DNA of 64,000 nt from Prunus persica. Its lineage: Eukaryota > Streptophyta > Magnoliopsida > Rosales > Rosaceae. The stretch lies in the NCBI RefSeq assembly GCF_000346465.2, contig NC_034011.1, positions 7,718,611 through 7,782,610 on the forward strand, read 5' to 3'. The notes beneath the pieces were generated by a model. That model was not told where the DNA came from, ran no database searches, and was given only the letters and a program-made list of their open reading frames with translations. How positions within the stretch are numbered: position 1 is the stretch's first letter; each line of letters begins with the position of its first letter. Of this stretch, positions 41,477-56,984 are shown piece by piece. The position numbers and the translations under genes were made by a program.

Positions 41477-43250
41477 ATATTGTTGTTGTTGTTTTTCTTT
41501 AATTAATGTAGCCCCCTGGTTCCTCCCTTTTTTTTTTTTTTTTTTTTTTTAGTGTAAGTTGTTTTTTTATATAATTGTAACGACACTAAGAAAGATACCA
41601 ACTCACCACACAACTTAAAAAACAGAAGCTAATTTATAAGAAAATAACTAAACAGAAAAGAAAACAAAGACGTCACATATTGTAATTTTTAAATATATAT
41701 TTTCTTACAAGCAAAAAAATTCTAAAAAAAGAAACTTAAATTTTTATTTAAGTTAAACTTTATATATATATATATATTATTGTTAATTTTAATTTTAAAG
41801 AAACAAAAACTTAAAATTACTAAAATAATAATAACAAAACAAGTAAAGAGAAAACAAAATAAGAATTATTGTATCACTCGTGTATCACCATGGTATCACC
41901 ACGTTATCACTATGGTGTCACCTGTTTATCACGTTTTAGGTCAGAGATGAATTTATGAACTTCCACTATTTTTCAGTTTCAACCTTTGTCCCATTTTGGA
42001 CCTATAACTTTCTAACCATTAATCCAGATTTTATGTTCTTTATATGGTTGGATTCAGAATGACAAAATGGAGAACTCAGCGAGGACCGAATGGTAAAATT
42101 AGTTACAGAAGTGTACATAATTCATTAAAACGAACAGTTAAAGTTTTGACACAAGAAAAACAAAGCAAAAAAACATTCCCACCAAGAACTTAAATGAAAC
42201 ATTGTCCTTAATGTTGAAAAGAGTAAAATCATATCATGCAATGTATCATAAGGCCAAGGGACGAAACAAAGCAAAATAAAATTAAAACAAAAACTTAAAT
42301 TACTTAAAACTAAACAAGCAAAGAGGAATGATTGAAAATTAATACTCCCCTTTGAAGCAATTAGACCAAGCATGGATGCATTTGGAGGTCGCTTGGAGGT
42401 CGCGACTTCTCCCAATACCCCACACTTCCCATCCTTATGATTGGAGTTGCCTTCTCTCTTTCCCCTTTTTTATTGGGCTATCCTAGATTGCTAAAACGAA
42501 CACAGAAAACTTAAAACAGAATTAAAAGAATTAGGAAGGAAAAATTAATATGAAAAGTAAAGCAAGTAGGGAAACAAAATAAAACCAAACTATGCTACCA
42601 ATCCCCGACAAAGGAGCCAAAAACTTCTTGTGTCGATTCAGCTGCACCAAAGTTGATTTAGCTACATCCTCAACTTGTGATATTCGCAAGTGCATGAACC
42701 GTTGGATAGTATAGTATATGTAAGTGCAAGGTCAATCCCACAAGGATTGATGATAGATTGATTCAATTCGATTCCCTGCATAAAACAAAAATGGAAACAA
42801 GGTTTAAAGATTATTGAGAAGAGTACAAGAATTGAAAACTTAAAGTTTAATCAAACAAAGAAGAAAGGCTCTAAAACTGGTTTTGGGTTTAAAAACAATT
42901 CTAGGACACTAGGGAACAATCCAATTCTAAGTCTCAAGCAATTAAGTGAATAAGTTCAGTTCAGATTCACAGATTGATTCTAGCTAAAGTATGAGTAAGC
43001 CATGGTATCTAGTTCTAACCTTGAATTCCTAATTACCTAATTAAGTCCTTGTTGTCGAACCTAAATTAAGCATTAGAAATCCGTTAAGTATAGAAGAATG
43101 TTATAAACAACCAAACATATGAATGATTTGTTTTGTTTTTCTTGTGTCAATCTTGACAGGATCATAATTACTTCAACTAAGATAGCTAACATACAAGTTT
43201 TAATGGTGATCAATAATTCAAACAAGCATATTAACTTATAAGCATATGAA
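41477..43250. other. Intergenic sequence, no gene; dispersed-repeat signature
   Basis: AT-rich with a T-run (41527-41551) and a cluster of TATCAC words (41872-41935). At about 42672-42770 a block (TATTCGCAAGTGCATGAACC ... GTCAATCCCACAAGGATTGA) resembles a widely dispersed plant retrotransposon-associated sequence. No coding domain was recognised. Confidence 0.45.
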
Positions 43251-43791
43251 TGATGTAGGACGAAATATGGGTCAATTATGGTGTGAAAAATTAATTAAAA
43301 TAAAGTGGCTCAAAGTTGGAAGGAAATCGTGCAAGAGAGGAAAATTCCAATTAAATGTCAATTATGGCACTAGGAAAAGAAGGAAGGCGTATCGTTGGGA
43401 TTTTCTAATTGATTGAGCAAGTTTGAAGTAATTATGATCCTGTCAAGATTTATATTTAATCTATATTTTGAAGAATAAGTTATCTATTAGGATATTATTT
43501 TCCTAATATGATTTTTATTATTTTCTTATTAGCTAAATTTAGGAATATTCTAGAAGCTAGGGTTTCCTACAGTTTTAGGGTTTCTTTGTTTTCTATTTAA
43601 GCCAACTCATGGCATTTATTTGTGAGTTGATTCATCTTATTTTCAATCAATATTGATTCATCTTATTTTCAATCAATATATTTGAGGTTTACTCAATTTC
43701 TCTAGTTGATTCCAGTTTGTTGGTGGATTCCGACATTGTTACTTATAGGGTTATCATTCGATCTTCCTATCCTTTATATCTCGATGCGTCA
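43251..43791. mobile_element. Solo LTR (541 bp)
   Basis: Starts TGATGTAGGACG and ends CTCGATGCGTCA (TG...CA), flanked by the perfect 5-bp duplication ATGAA (43246-43250, 43792-43796). Internal features fit an LTR: TCTATTTAAGCC as a TATA-like box (about 43595) and a 27-bp tandem duplication of TTGATTCATCTTATTTTCAA (about 43627-43680). No primer-binding site or internal domain. Confidence 0.8.
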
Positions 43792-47228
<3,437 letters not shown>

Positions 47229-49202
47229 GGAAATGTCACGGTTGAAGAAATTTGGTGCTGTCTGGTTTGAATTGCTGTTATTCCCCTCATCTTTATGGGT
47301 GTTCAAATTTGAAGTTGTGTATTGGTTCGTGCACGTTGCTTGATTGAGTATTGAAACTTTTTTTTTTTCGAAAGTATGGTGGACTTCTTGTCCACAATGC
47401 TGGTTGTGTTATATTGTGATTCTTAATAGAGGATTCTCTTTCTCATGAAATTAAAAGAACATTGGAACCAAAAGAGTAGGAGTCATAAAGAGGTTCGAAA
47501 ATTTTGTAAAGAGATTACCAAAATAATTAGAAATCTGAACACCCCTCAAAGGTTACAAAACTCTTATTTCTAGGCCTATAGATACATCCGTTAATGATTG
47601 TACTTGCAGAACATACATTCCTAATGTAAAAATCGCTATTAATGATTGTATGTTCAAAATGCAAATTTAAACCAAGTAATGAATGTACAATACGAATAGA
47701 CACTGTACAATCAAGTATGTTATATGATTCATAATGCACTATTACCTCTATGAATTTTGGCATCTTTATATTAGAACAATATGAACTTTGGTTCGTATCT
47801 AAATGTAGTGTTAAATTACAAAATGGGCATGGTCGGACCTCTTTATTTTTGGACCTGCTTAGGCGTGGATAAAGGTTATCTGGGCTTTATTTTTGGCCTT
47901 ACTAGTTATTTGCTTTTTTGTTGGGAGACCTTACTTTTATTTGGTGTTAACAGAAGCCCCCTAAGTCCTAAATTTGGTATCAACAGAAGCCCCATAAGTC
48001 TAAAATTTGGTGTCAACTGAAGCCTCCTAAGTCTTAACTTTGGTGTCAACAGAAGCCCCCTAAGTCCTAAATTTAGTGTCAACCACACCACTCTTTTCGA
48101 TCCAATATGAAGTCTTAAATTGGTCAACCACGCCAAAACCCCAAGGAGTAAAATACTCCTTCAAGTTCTGTTAGAGATTCCTATATAAAGACTGCTCAAA
48201 GTCAATACGAACACATTTTTTATTTTTTTTGGTCTGAAACTCATCTTCAAAGATTACACATAACTCATTTAAAAAAATCTTGACATATTATCTTTTATTC
48301 AAAAACATATTTCTAAATAGATTCCAAAGATTTCAGAGATTTCCAATGAGATTACTCAGAGACTTCAAATCATATAGGTCACAATAGCCACTTATTTCCA
48401 ATATGATTACGAATTCGAGTCTAACTTCCCCAATTGACGCATATTGTTAGAGGGCAATGTGGTCCACCCGTCGTCCCTTTAGGCCTACCGCATGAGTGCA
48501 AAATGGGCATGATCGGGCCTCTTTGTTTAGGGCTTTCTTAGGTGTGGATAAAGGTTTTATGCGCTTTACTTTTGGCCTTTTGATTCCAATCAATTACTTT
48601 AAGTGATAGGCCCGCAATTGACCTACCATTTCCTCTCAGCTGGTTGCGTTGCTTGCCTCTTAGGGTACCTCCCATCTTCCTGTTCAAATTCTGGTTATCG
48701 AAACAATTCCAATTTCAAAAACTTATATGGCGTTAAGTTTGGTGTCAACAATGGAGTTTTGATTTTATGTTGCATGTTTAATAATTCTTTATTATATATA
48801 TATATAAACAAATGCTCATGAGTCCTAGTTTTAAATTTTCTATCAATATATATGGTCTAATTCTTTTTACAGTATTTCATTAAAGACTTAGGAGGCCCAT
48901 TATTCATTTTGTATATAAGCCTTAAAATCTCAGAGCCGCCGGTGCATAAAGTAAAGACATTCAAATCGGAATTATAACTATTGGCTTAATGTCAATTTTC
49001 CTACCCTTTTCCCAGAGGGGCATTGTGGAGACAAAAATATCACCAGTCATGCCCTCACTCAATCCGCACACAAAACATGAAAGTAATCTTATGTGGAAAA
49101 CTAGCAATTGAACTTGTGAAAAAATAGTGAATGGACTTGGATCAACAATGCCAAAAAAAAAAAAAAAAAAAATGTATGCTGCTAAGCAACAATGCTATTA
49201 TT
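47229..49202. repeat. Non-coding spacer with direct and tandem repeats
   Basis: An 86-bp block (CAAAATGGGCATGRTCGG...GTGGATAAAGGTT) occurs at about 47818 and 48499 in the same orientation. Between them, four 33-bp units (TTTGGTGTCAACAGAAGCCC) run 47940-48083, with an echo (AGTTTGGTGTCAACAATGG) near 48732. No gene is supported. Confidence 0.55.
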
Positions 49203-50266
49203 TAGGAGTGGTTGCGGTTCGGTAACCGCGAATTTTTCTTTGAACCGCAAACCGATATACTATTTCCGGTAAGGTGATTTTTGAAATTGCAAACCGACCG
49301 CATTTTGCGGTTTACCGCAAACCGCAAAAATCGGTTGATTACCGTGAATTAACGGTTTAAACCTATTTGAATATTTTGGGCCTAAATTAGACAATTTTAG
49401 ATCTTTAAGTGTGGTCCTTTTGTGTCAAAAAAATTCAATCTTCCACACTTTTAAGCCTAGGTTTGATGCTTCTTTTGAAGCTTTTTGAGTTCAAGCATAC
49501 GTTAACCAAAAAATATAAATCACAACCTAAAGAAATAAATTCATGACCTCAACTTCTCAAGCATATATAAATTTACAACCTAAAGAAATAAATTCACAAC
49601 CTCAACATCTCAAGCATATATAAATTCACAACCTCAACCTCAACTTCTCGAGCATTCACAACCTAAAGAAAAATCCAATTCAAAGTTAATTAAAGTTAGA
49701 AACCAAAAAGAAAATGCAATGCAAAATGAATTAAAGTTACAACCCAAAGGAAAAATCCAATTCAAAGTTAATTAAAGTTAGAAACCAAAAGGAAAATGCA
49801 ATGCAAAATGAATTAAAGTTACAATCCAAAGGGAAAATCCAATTCAAAGTTAATTAAAGTTACAAACCAAAAGGAGTGTAGGTGGTGGTGAGTGGATTTT
49901 ATTATAAGAAGAAACCATTCTTTATGAGTTGGAGTGGAGGCTGTGTTTTGGGTGTATCGGTTTGTGTTTGGGGGGATTAGAGGCATTATGTGTGTTAGAG
50001 TGGCTAGACTCCAACTATAACACAACACAACACAAAAGCAACAACATAAAAGCATATTAATAACATATTAAACTCAACCAAATTAAAACACAACATCTAA
50101 CTACTAAAATGCAACTTTTTTTAAAAAAATATTTGCGGTTTGCGATAACCACGAGTTGCTAAAATCACATACCGCAACTGCAACCGCAATTTTCAGTTGG
50201 TTTTTAGCTATTGCGGTATAATGTCGGTTGATTTTTGCGGTTTTTCGGTATAACATGCCACCCCTA
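49203..50266. mobile_element. hAT-type MITE (1,064 bp) rich in GCGGTT words
   Basis: Ends TAGGAGTGGTTGCGG and (complement) TAGGGGTGGCATG; flanks CTATTATT and CTATTACT match at 7 of 8 bases. Subterminal regions are dense in AACCGC/GCGGTTT words on both sides. The centre holds tandem repeats: a 47-bp unit (ACAACCTAAAGAAATAAATT, about 49510-49640) and an 81-bp unit (AAAATCCAATTCAAAGTTAA, about 49670-49870). No transposase. Confidence 0.75.
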
Positions 50267-50837
50267 CTATTACTAGTAAAAGTGCCACCGAAAATATTAT
50301 CAGCACCTGTATGTTGCTTTGCTCTTACTTGAAAAAAAAAATACATGAGAGTCAAACAAGGACTAATAAGGGGCAAAGACCTATCCCAAATGACTATTTT
50401 TTATTACGAAAGATTCATCCCAATAATAAGTAATTGCATATTAGGGGTGTTGTTAGAAGCACGTTAAATTTTGTATTGAAAATTAAAGTGCATTATGGAA
50501 AAGCTCTTGAAATTGTGAGAGTGATTTAAGACTCATAATCATTTTTAAAATTTTCTTGCCGAGTATGTCAATAACGTCTTTCATTGTGAGAAAATGGTTT
50601 TAGTCGTTCCATAACAATGCCTAACAAATGTGAAATTGGTACTTAGGTGACGAGGGGTAAAGTTAAATGCTATTCAAGCGGACACAGCGATCTTCACACA
50701 CTTTAAACCTTGACCAAATATACTTATGACTAGTCAATTGCTAGTCTTGAAAAACCATAACCAAAAACACACATAGAGCATAACAATCTGTACTTGCAAG
50801 TTTAGAAGATTATTAGTGACAACCTAGGCACTTAGAA
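50267..50837. other. Intergenic sequence, no gene seen
   Basis: AT-rich with no recognised repeat or coding content; its right edge carries the TAGAA duplicated by the adjacent LTR insertion. Confidence 0.5.
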
Positions 50838-51101
50838 TGTAACACCCCGAGTCCAAATTTAATTCCTATTTTAAATTATTTAAATGAATTTACGAATTTA
50901 CCCTTAGGGTAGGGGTAAATTGGTCAATTTCTTACCCAGAAAGTGTTTGGGGCAGTAACTGGTATTTTTGGGTAGGTGGTACTAAGACGAATTCAAAGAC
51001 ACGCGGTAGGCTTGAATCGGAGTTGTAACGAAGAAGTTACGGGCAAAACACTATCAGTGGCAAAATCGTAAATATTTTGAAGTTTGGGTTTAAAATATCT
51101 G

Positions 51102-51152
<51 letters not shown>

Positions 51153-53846
51153 GGCTGAACCCCCCTCCCCGTTTCGATTTTTCGCCGGAATTTCAGACGG
51201 CGAGAACTTCGCCGTCCGACCTCCATTTCAGGCCCCGTTTCTTGCAAAAGCTTCCTCTCTTCCTCCTCTACCCAACCCACCCCTTTTCTCCGATCGAAAA
51301 CCCGACAAACGGCGGTGGCAACGACGTGAAAAATAGCCAAAACTGCCGACGTCACCGGCAACGTTTCCGGCCATCGCGAGCTGCGCCGTCACTTGGAACA
51401 GGTAGCTCTCCTTCCCTTCCAGCTGTTTCCTAGGTTGTGCGATGACAATGTCCACGGTGGTCGTCAGATCGAAGCCGTGAAGTTCTGGGTTAAACCGTGA
51501 GTTTTCAACGCCGATTCCGGCCCCTTGCCGTCCGAATTGGACTTGGGTGTAGTTGAATAAAGTGTTCCACTCGTCGAGTAGAACCTGTAGCCGGAAGGGT
51601 GGCTTGTAGTTTGGAGATTTTCTAGCGAAGCTTTATCGCTTTGGACACCCACACGCTGCCGGCACGTGGGCACTGTAGCAGAGGGGCATTATTGTCCCAA
51701 TGCGACCTCCTGGTTGGCACGAGCACGTAGGATTTTGCGGATCTCAATTCGGACATCGTTTGACTATCGAACGAATTTTTGCATATTGTGCGTTATCCGG
51801 GTTCGATAGGTTCCGACCGTTAGATCCTTTCCGAATTAAAATATGTTATTCTAGGTATTCCTAGGATCGTATAAGAATTCTCGGATCGTGAATCGGAACC
51901 CCGGATGTTCCGATTCAATAACTTAAAGTTTGCGTTTTATAATAACCGTCCGATTGTGCGATCGTAAGCCATCTAACTGTCCGTTTCGGACCAAACTTGC
52001 GAGACGGGTATCTTAGACCTTGTGAAACCTTTAGGAACTTTCGGGTTGTAAAACGGAGGTCGTGGGTCCCGTGGGCCCGGTTGACCCAAATTGGGAAGTT
52101 TGACCACTGGTTGACCGAGTGTCTCCTGAAGTTATTCCATCGTCCAAATCGGGTAGTTGGATCTTAGAACGTCTCGTTCCTAGTACACTTACTAGAAACC
52201 TGGGAAATTAGGATATTTAATTTAAAGTACTCGTTCGAAACGTTTCGTATTAATCTCGTATACGTATTCTGAATTAGGTACTCCGACTACGCATACACAG
52301 CAGGCGGGACCCTCTCAGGGTCAAGCAGCGTGGGACTACTTGTGAGTGGACTTTGTTTTCAAATCTTGTGCATGGTTTTATTGATGAAAGATTTATGCAT
52401 AATGTTTTTAATGATTTATTGAATATATTATATTCATGAGTTGAATTTGATGTTTGTATAGTGCTTTGGCATAGTTGGGTATTGAAAGTATATTTTATAT
52501 GAATTTTGGGAAATATTATGTATGATGTTTTAAATGGTATTTTGGATATATTATTTATGAAATTGTTGAAAGTGATATTTTTATGAGGCATTGAAAATAT
52601 ATTTTGGGTTTTGACGTATTTGAGTATCTTGAGTATGAATATATGGATTTTGGGGATTTCTATATATATTTGGCTATGTGTGAGGTACTTGGGTTGTTGA
52701 GATGAGATTATGGAAAGTGGTCAGTATAGAATGTCAGTTTGGTGTGCTGTAAGCACTACCCTATGTACCTCCCCGGATGTGGAACTTGGATACGGAGACT
52801 TGAGATACTTGGAATTGTCGGGACTCGGGGCATCCTTGACGGGATGTTGCTGTAGACCCTTAATTGGGTAGTCTGCGCTCGTAGGACTGATCACAGACGT
52901 ACGGATTTTGAGGTTATCGGCAGTACGCGCTGGCTGAGAGTTGGTCCCCCAGTTGGACAGCTCGTTCCCTAGTCACATGGTGGATTGAGGACTCATCACG
53001 AGGACTCTGCCAGGGTGACTAGTCAAACAATCCCCCGGTTGGATTGTTTCCCCGGTACAACTAGGTGATGGTTATATTTATACTATATATATATATATCT
53101 CTCTTATATTATATATTTATATCTATTCATTCATTCTTGTTTTTCGGTGTGGATACTTCCTTGCCGGTCGTGCCAATGGGTACGCTTTCGAGAGTTTGGT
53201 TGTGGGATTTATAAGTTTTTGGATAGTAGGTTTTGTGAAGCGTTCGTTTTGGATTTCGGACTTGGAATCTGGTATTGATTTGTTTTGTTATATTATATAT
53301 ATATATATACTTGAGTATGACGGTTTTGAGATGCATGGGATTTCTTGCATGGTTTTCTAAACGGTGGGGTTATATTACGTTGGTTTACACTGAACTGAAT
53401 TTATTTTTGTCTACTCACAATTTTCTGTTTTGCGCCCCCCCAGCCAGTAGTTGACTGAGCTCCGCAGTAGAGCCGGATCGTGCGCTTCCGAGCCTTGAGT
53501 CATCGTAGGACTCTTTCTTCATGTTATTTCCTTTGTACTCTGTTTTGTTGTAATTAAAGTCCTTAGACATGCTCTGTTATCGCCCCTGTTAGGGTTTGAA
53601 TTGTGAGGTCGGAGGCCATTTTGTTGTAAACTGTTTATTCGTTTCAAAGCATGCTGCTGGTTAGGATTATTCTGTATTTTTATGCAGGTTGAATTTTGTT
53701 GGTTTGTTCAATTCACAGGGGAGACTCTGCCAAAATTTTGGTGGAGAGTCTCGGTTTTTAGTAAGTGGGCCCGGCATCGGGAAGATGTCGGAATAAAGAT
53801 GGGATTCGCTCCGGTCTCCGGGGAAATTCCGGGGCGGGTCCTGTCA
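50838..53846 (+). mobile_element. Large solo LTR (3,009 bp)
   Basis: Starts TGTAACACCCCGAG and ends GGGGCGGGTCCTGTCA (TG...CA), flanked by the perfect 5-bp duplication TAGAA (50833-50837, 53847-53851). No internal coding domain exists and no second LTR is present. Near its start is a (CT)n leader (51103-51150) followed by a GC-rich stretch that looks like a plant 5' UTR. A related but truncated copy lies at 38211-41476 in the opposite orientation. LTRs of this size are typical of very large Gypsy-type or LARD elements; the superfamily cannot be set from an LTR alone. Confidence 0.8.
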
Positions 53847-55472
53847 TAGAAGGACCCGTTAATCTAGGCATCCCCTGTGCTAGCAACACTATGGTAAAAG
53901 TGTGTGGAAACATCATAATCAAGTAAACAGCAAATAACAGATAATGATGACTAGTCAACCGCAAGAACACAAACCCATAAATGCATGAATATCATGCGAT
54001 GACTAGTCAACTATCAAGAACATAAACCCAGAAAATAACAAAGCTGCAAACCAAAAATTGTTCACCCACAAACCTACAACTGGGAAAAACTGGGGGTCAT
54101 CAACAGACCAGGCAATCCTCTAAGCGAAGAAAATTCTTACAAAGGAACACAAGCAAGCTCAAAAAATCCTAGATCTATTTAGGAAGATAAGCTATACCTC
54201 CTTTGTGCAATCTTCTTATCCAACTTAACAAAACCAGTAGCTTATTCCTTCATGGCAATGGTAGCTCCTTCTTCGGCTCTTTCATCACAGGGCACCAGCT
54301 AGCCAGCTCAAATTCAGATAGAAACCAAAATTTGGATTCAAGGAAAAATGATCAATTTTTTCAAGAAACCATGCTCTTGAAGAAATCAATCTTGAATCTG
54401 ACCAAGATGTATATGAGGATGTGTTTGTTGTGTATCATGCTTGTTGCATAATTCAGCTTGTCTATGGGGATAATGGGTCATTTATGTATCATCATGGATA
54501 TGGTTATGCACCATATGACACATATGCAACATCTCTGTTAAATTTACTTTTGAATGTCAATGTCCCTTCCAATTATGTTTAAAATTCAGGACCTTGAGAA
54601 AACACCTCTTATGTGAGAAACTTTTTTCTATCCTGACATCATTGTGTATCATGTTTGTTGCATATTTCAGGCTGTTTATGGGGATATTGGGTCATTTATG
54701 TGTCATTTCAAGCGTATATGGGGTAACTTCACTTCATCTTTTTTTTAAAAAAAAAATGTTCCTCACCCCTCTGCCTCCCCCTTTATTCAAAACAAGGGCA
54801 ACCATTATCCCATTTCAACCTCTCACAACTAGAGCTAAGCTAAAGCACAAGGGAATTTTGCAAAGAGGTATATTTAATATGTGCAGCTTATTTTAATTTT
54901 GGCTATTTAATTTGGGAATTTTAGGAGCTTAGTTTGATTTGTATTGTGTTTATTTAATTTGTGCAGCCTTGGTTTAAAGCTTTGGTTGCCTTTGCGATTC
55001 GACAAGGATTGATTTCGTGATTGCTGTGAAAGTAATCAAATATAAAAAAAAAGAAAAAGAAAAAGAAATTGCTTAAACACGTTTGGTACTTGGGCATTTT
55101 TTGTTGAGTCTAAATGTTAAATTGCGACTTCTTTTTTTCTTTTTGGTTTAATATTGGAATTTTAGCAGCTTGGTTTTATTTTTATTATGTTCATTTAATT
55201 TGTGTAGGCCCTTGTGTAAAGCTTTGGTTCCCTTGACAATTCAAATATGAAGAGTTGTTCCTAGGAACTTATAGTAATTTTACGTATATTTTTATGACTT
55301 TTAAAAATTATAAATTTTACAAATAACAGAGAAATGACATGTCATAATTGCAATGCTACATCAGTACTTGTTTGCCACCAAAATTTCGTAAACGCTTCAA
55401 AAGGATTCGCTAGAGCTTCAACATTGCTTCATCTACTATTCACTAAAGCTTCATAATATTATTTTTATTTTT
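53847..55472. repeat. Spacer with two short direct repeats, no gene
   Basis: TTGTGTATCATGYTTGTTGCATA...TATGGGGATAWTGGGTCATTTATG occurs near 54428 and 54642. A second pair, TTTAATTTGTG(C/T)AG...TAAAGCTTTGGTT(G/C)CC, occurs at about 54950-55000 and 55195-55235. Short reading frames here have no recognisable domain. Confidence 0.5.
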
Positions 55473-56184
55473 GGCTTAAGTGTCAAAATGGTCCATGTGT
55501 TTTAACACAATGGCCAATTTAATCCCTGTGTTTTTAATTTGGCCAATTCGGTCCTTGTGTTTATGATCATTAGCTAATTTAGTCCATCCAGTTAAAATAG
55601 TCGTTAAATATGAACATGATTGGTTTTTTTTTTTTTTGAAAACGTATAAAGCTTTTTTAAATTAAAAAAAGTTGAATTGATTTAAAAATATTAAAACTTC
55701 AATTAAACTAACATAACATTAGGGAAAAAAAAAACTTGAAAAAATGAAGGAGGCGTAGTCCGGGGAGGGGAAGGGCTGCTTAATGAGTGGAGTAGTGGGA
55801 AGAGGGGTTGACCATTGCAGGGTGGGGGTGGGTGATGAATGAAGGCATACAACAGAAGAGGGAGAGATGGGGGTTGGAGATGGTGTGAACGATCTGGGAG
55901 CCATGACTGAGGATGGGGCAAATGGCTAGGCAAGGGTTAGGTTCTGGAAGATCTTGCTGGGAGCTGGTCAAATAAGGGTAAATGGCTAGACAATGGTTGA
56001 ACTCAAATAATTATGTTTTTAATTAATGTTTAAATAGTTTTAAATTTTTTTAAACTTAGATTTAAAAGAATAGATCACATTGATTAATAGTTGTAAACAC
56101 AAGGACTTAATTAGCTAAATTAGAAACACATGGACTAAATTGACCAACGTAATAAAACACAGGGTCCATTTTAGCATTTAAGCC
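55473..56184. mobile_element. Mutator-type MITE (712 bp)
   Basis: Ends GGCTTAAGTGTCAAAATGG and (complement) GGCTTAAATGCTAAAATGG extend as inverted repeats of about 100 bp (CCAATTTAATCCCTGTGTTT against the complement of GGACTAAATTGACC). They are flanked by a perfect 9-bp duplication TTTATTTTT (55464-55472, 56185-56193), the length used by Mutator elements. The centre is AT-rich plus a GA/CT-skewed block (55740-55980) with spurious Pro/Ser frames. Confidence 0.8.
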
Positions 56185-56339
56185 TTTATTTTTTGACTAA
56201 GTCTTCATTAGTGCTTTTATGAATGTTTTAAGATGAACTCAAAAGACTTGGAAAGTGTAGCACTGAGTTTGTAGAATTTTTTGTTCTGTAGTTTTTGGCT
56301 ATTTAATGAATTATTATGATTTTTAGAAGAGTGCACCAT

Positions 56340-56720
56340 GAGTGCTTCTGACAAGCGACATTTCGTGTAGCGCCACGTGTCAACAAGGTTTTATTTTGTG
56401 TTTGTTTATCTTTAAAAATTCACAAACAATTAATTTTTAAAAAAAATCCTTAATATCTACAAATTTTATGTGACATTATCTTCGACTATGATGTGCAAAA
56501 ATCAAAATTTGACTTTAGAAAATTTGAATTAATAATTCCAGGAAGAGTTGTAGTGAGGGAGTTTGAGTTTGATAAAGTATTTGAAACTTTTTTTATCTCA
56601 AAATATATTTTAATGCTTAAAAGATGAAGAAAAAATCAAAAGGAGTTCGTAGGATTTTTCGGTACATATTTATGATTTTTGGAAATTAAAGCATCGAAAA
56701 ATAGTAATAAATGGAAGAGA
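56340..56720 (-). repeat. Inverted flank of the 486-bp array
   Basis: Reads as the reverse complement of an array unit: GTGACATTATCTTCGACTATG at about 56472 is the complement of CATAGTCGAAGATAATGTCNC in the array, and CGCCACGTGTCA near 56370 matches TGACACGTGGCG. The orientation switches near 56715-56815, around two inverted copies of CATTCTCTTCCATTTATTAC. Confidence 0.7.
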
Positions 56721-56984
56721 ATGACAAGTGGAAGCACCTAAATGTTGCATCATCAATGCTTCAGACAGGTATCATTCTCACGTAACACCACAAGTCATCA
56801 GCGATAGCACTTCTCATTCTCTTCCATTTATTACTATTTTCCAATGCTTTAACTTCAAAAAAGTCATAATAAATCAGAAAAATACACCAACAAATCCTAT
56901 GAAATCATTGCAACATTTTTTTTTTCATCTTTTATGTTTTAAAATATAACTTTGACTTATATAAAATTCAAATAATTTCACAAA

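Noticed and set aside
51077..51433. Protein-coding gene start in the GC-rich part of the 3-kb LTR
   Set aside because: Frames are bounded by (CT)n, have no recognisable domain, and the sequence lies within defined LTR ends.
55703..55971. Pro/Ser/His-rich protein
   Set aside because: Lies inside the Mutator-type MITE; open in several overlapping frames because of base skew.
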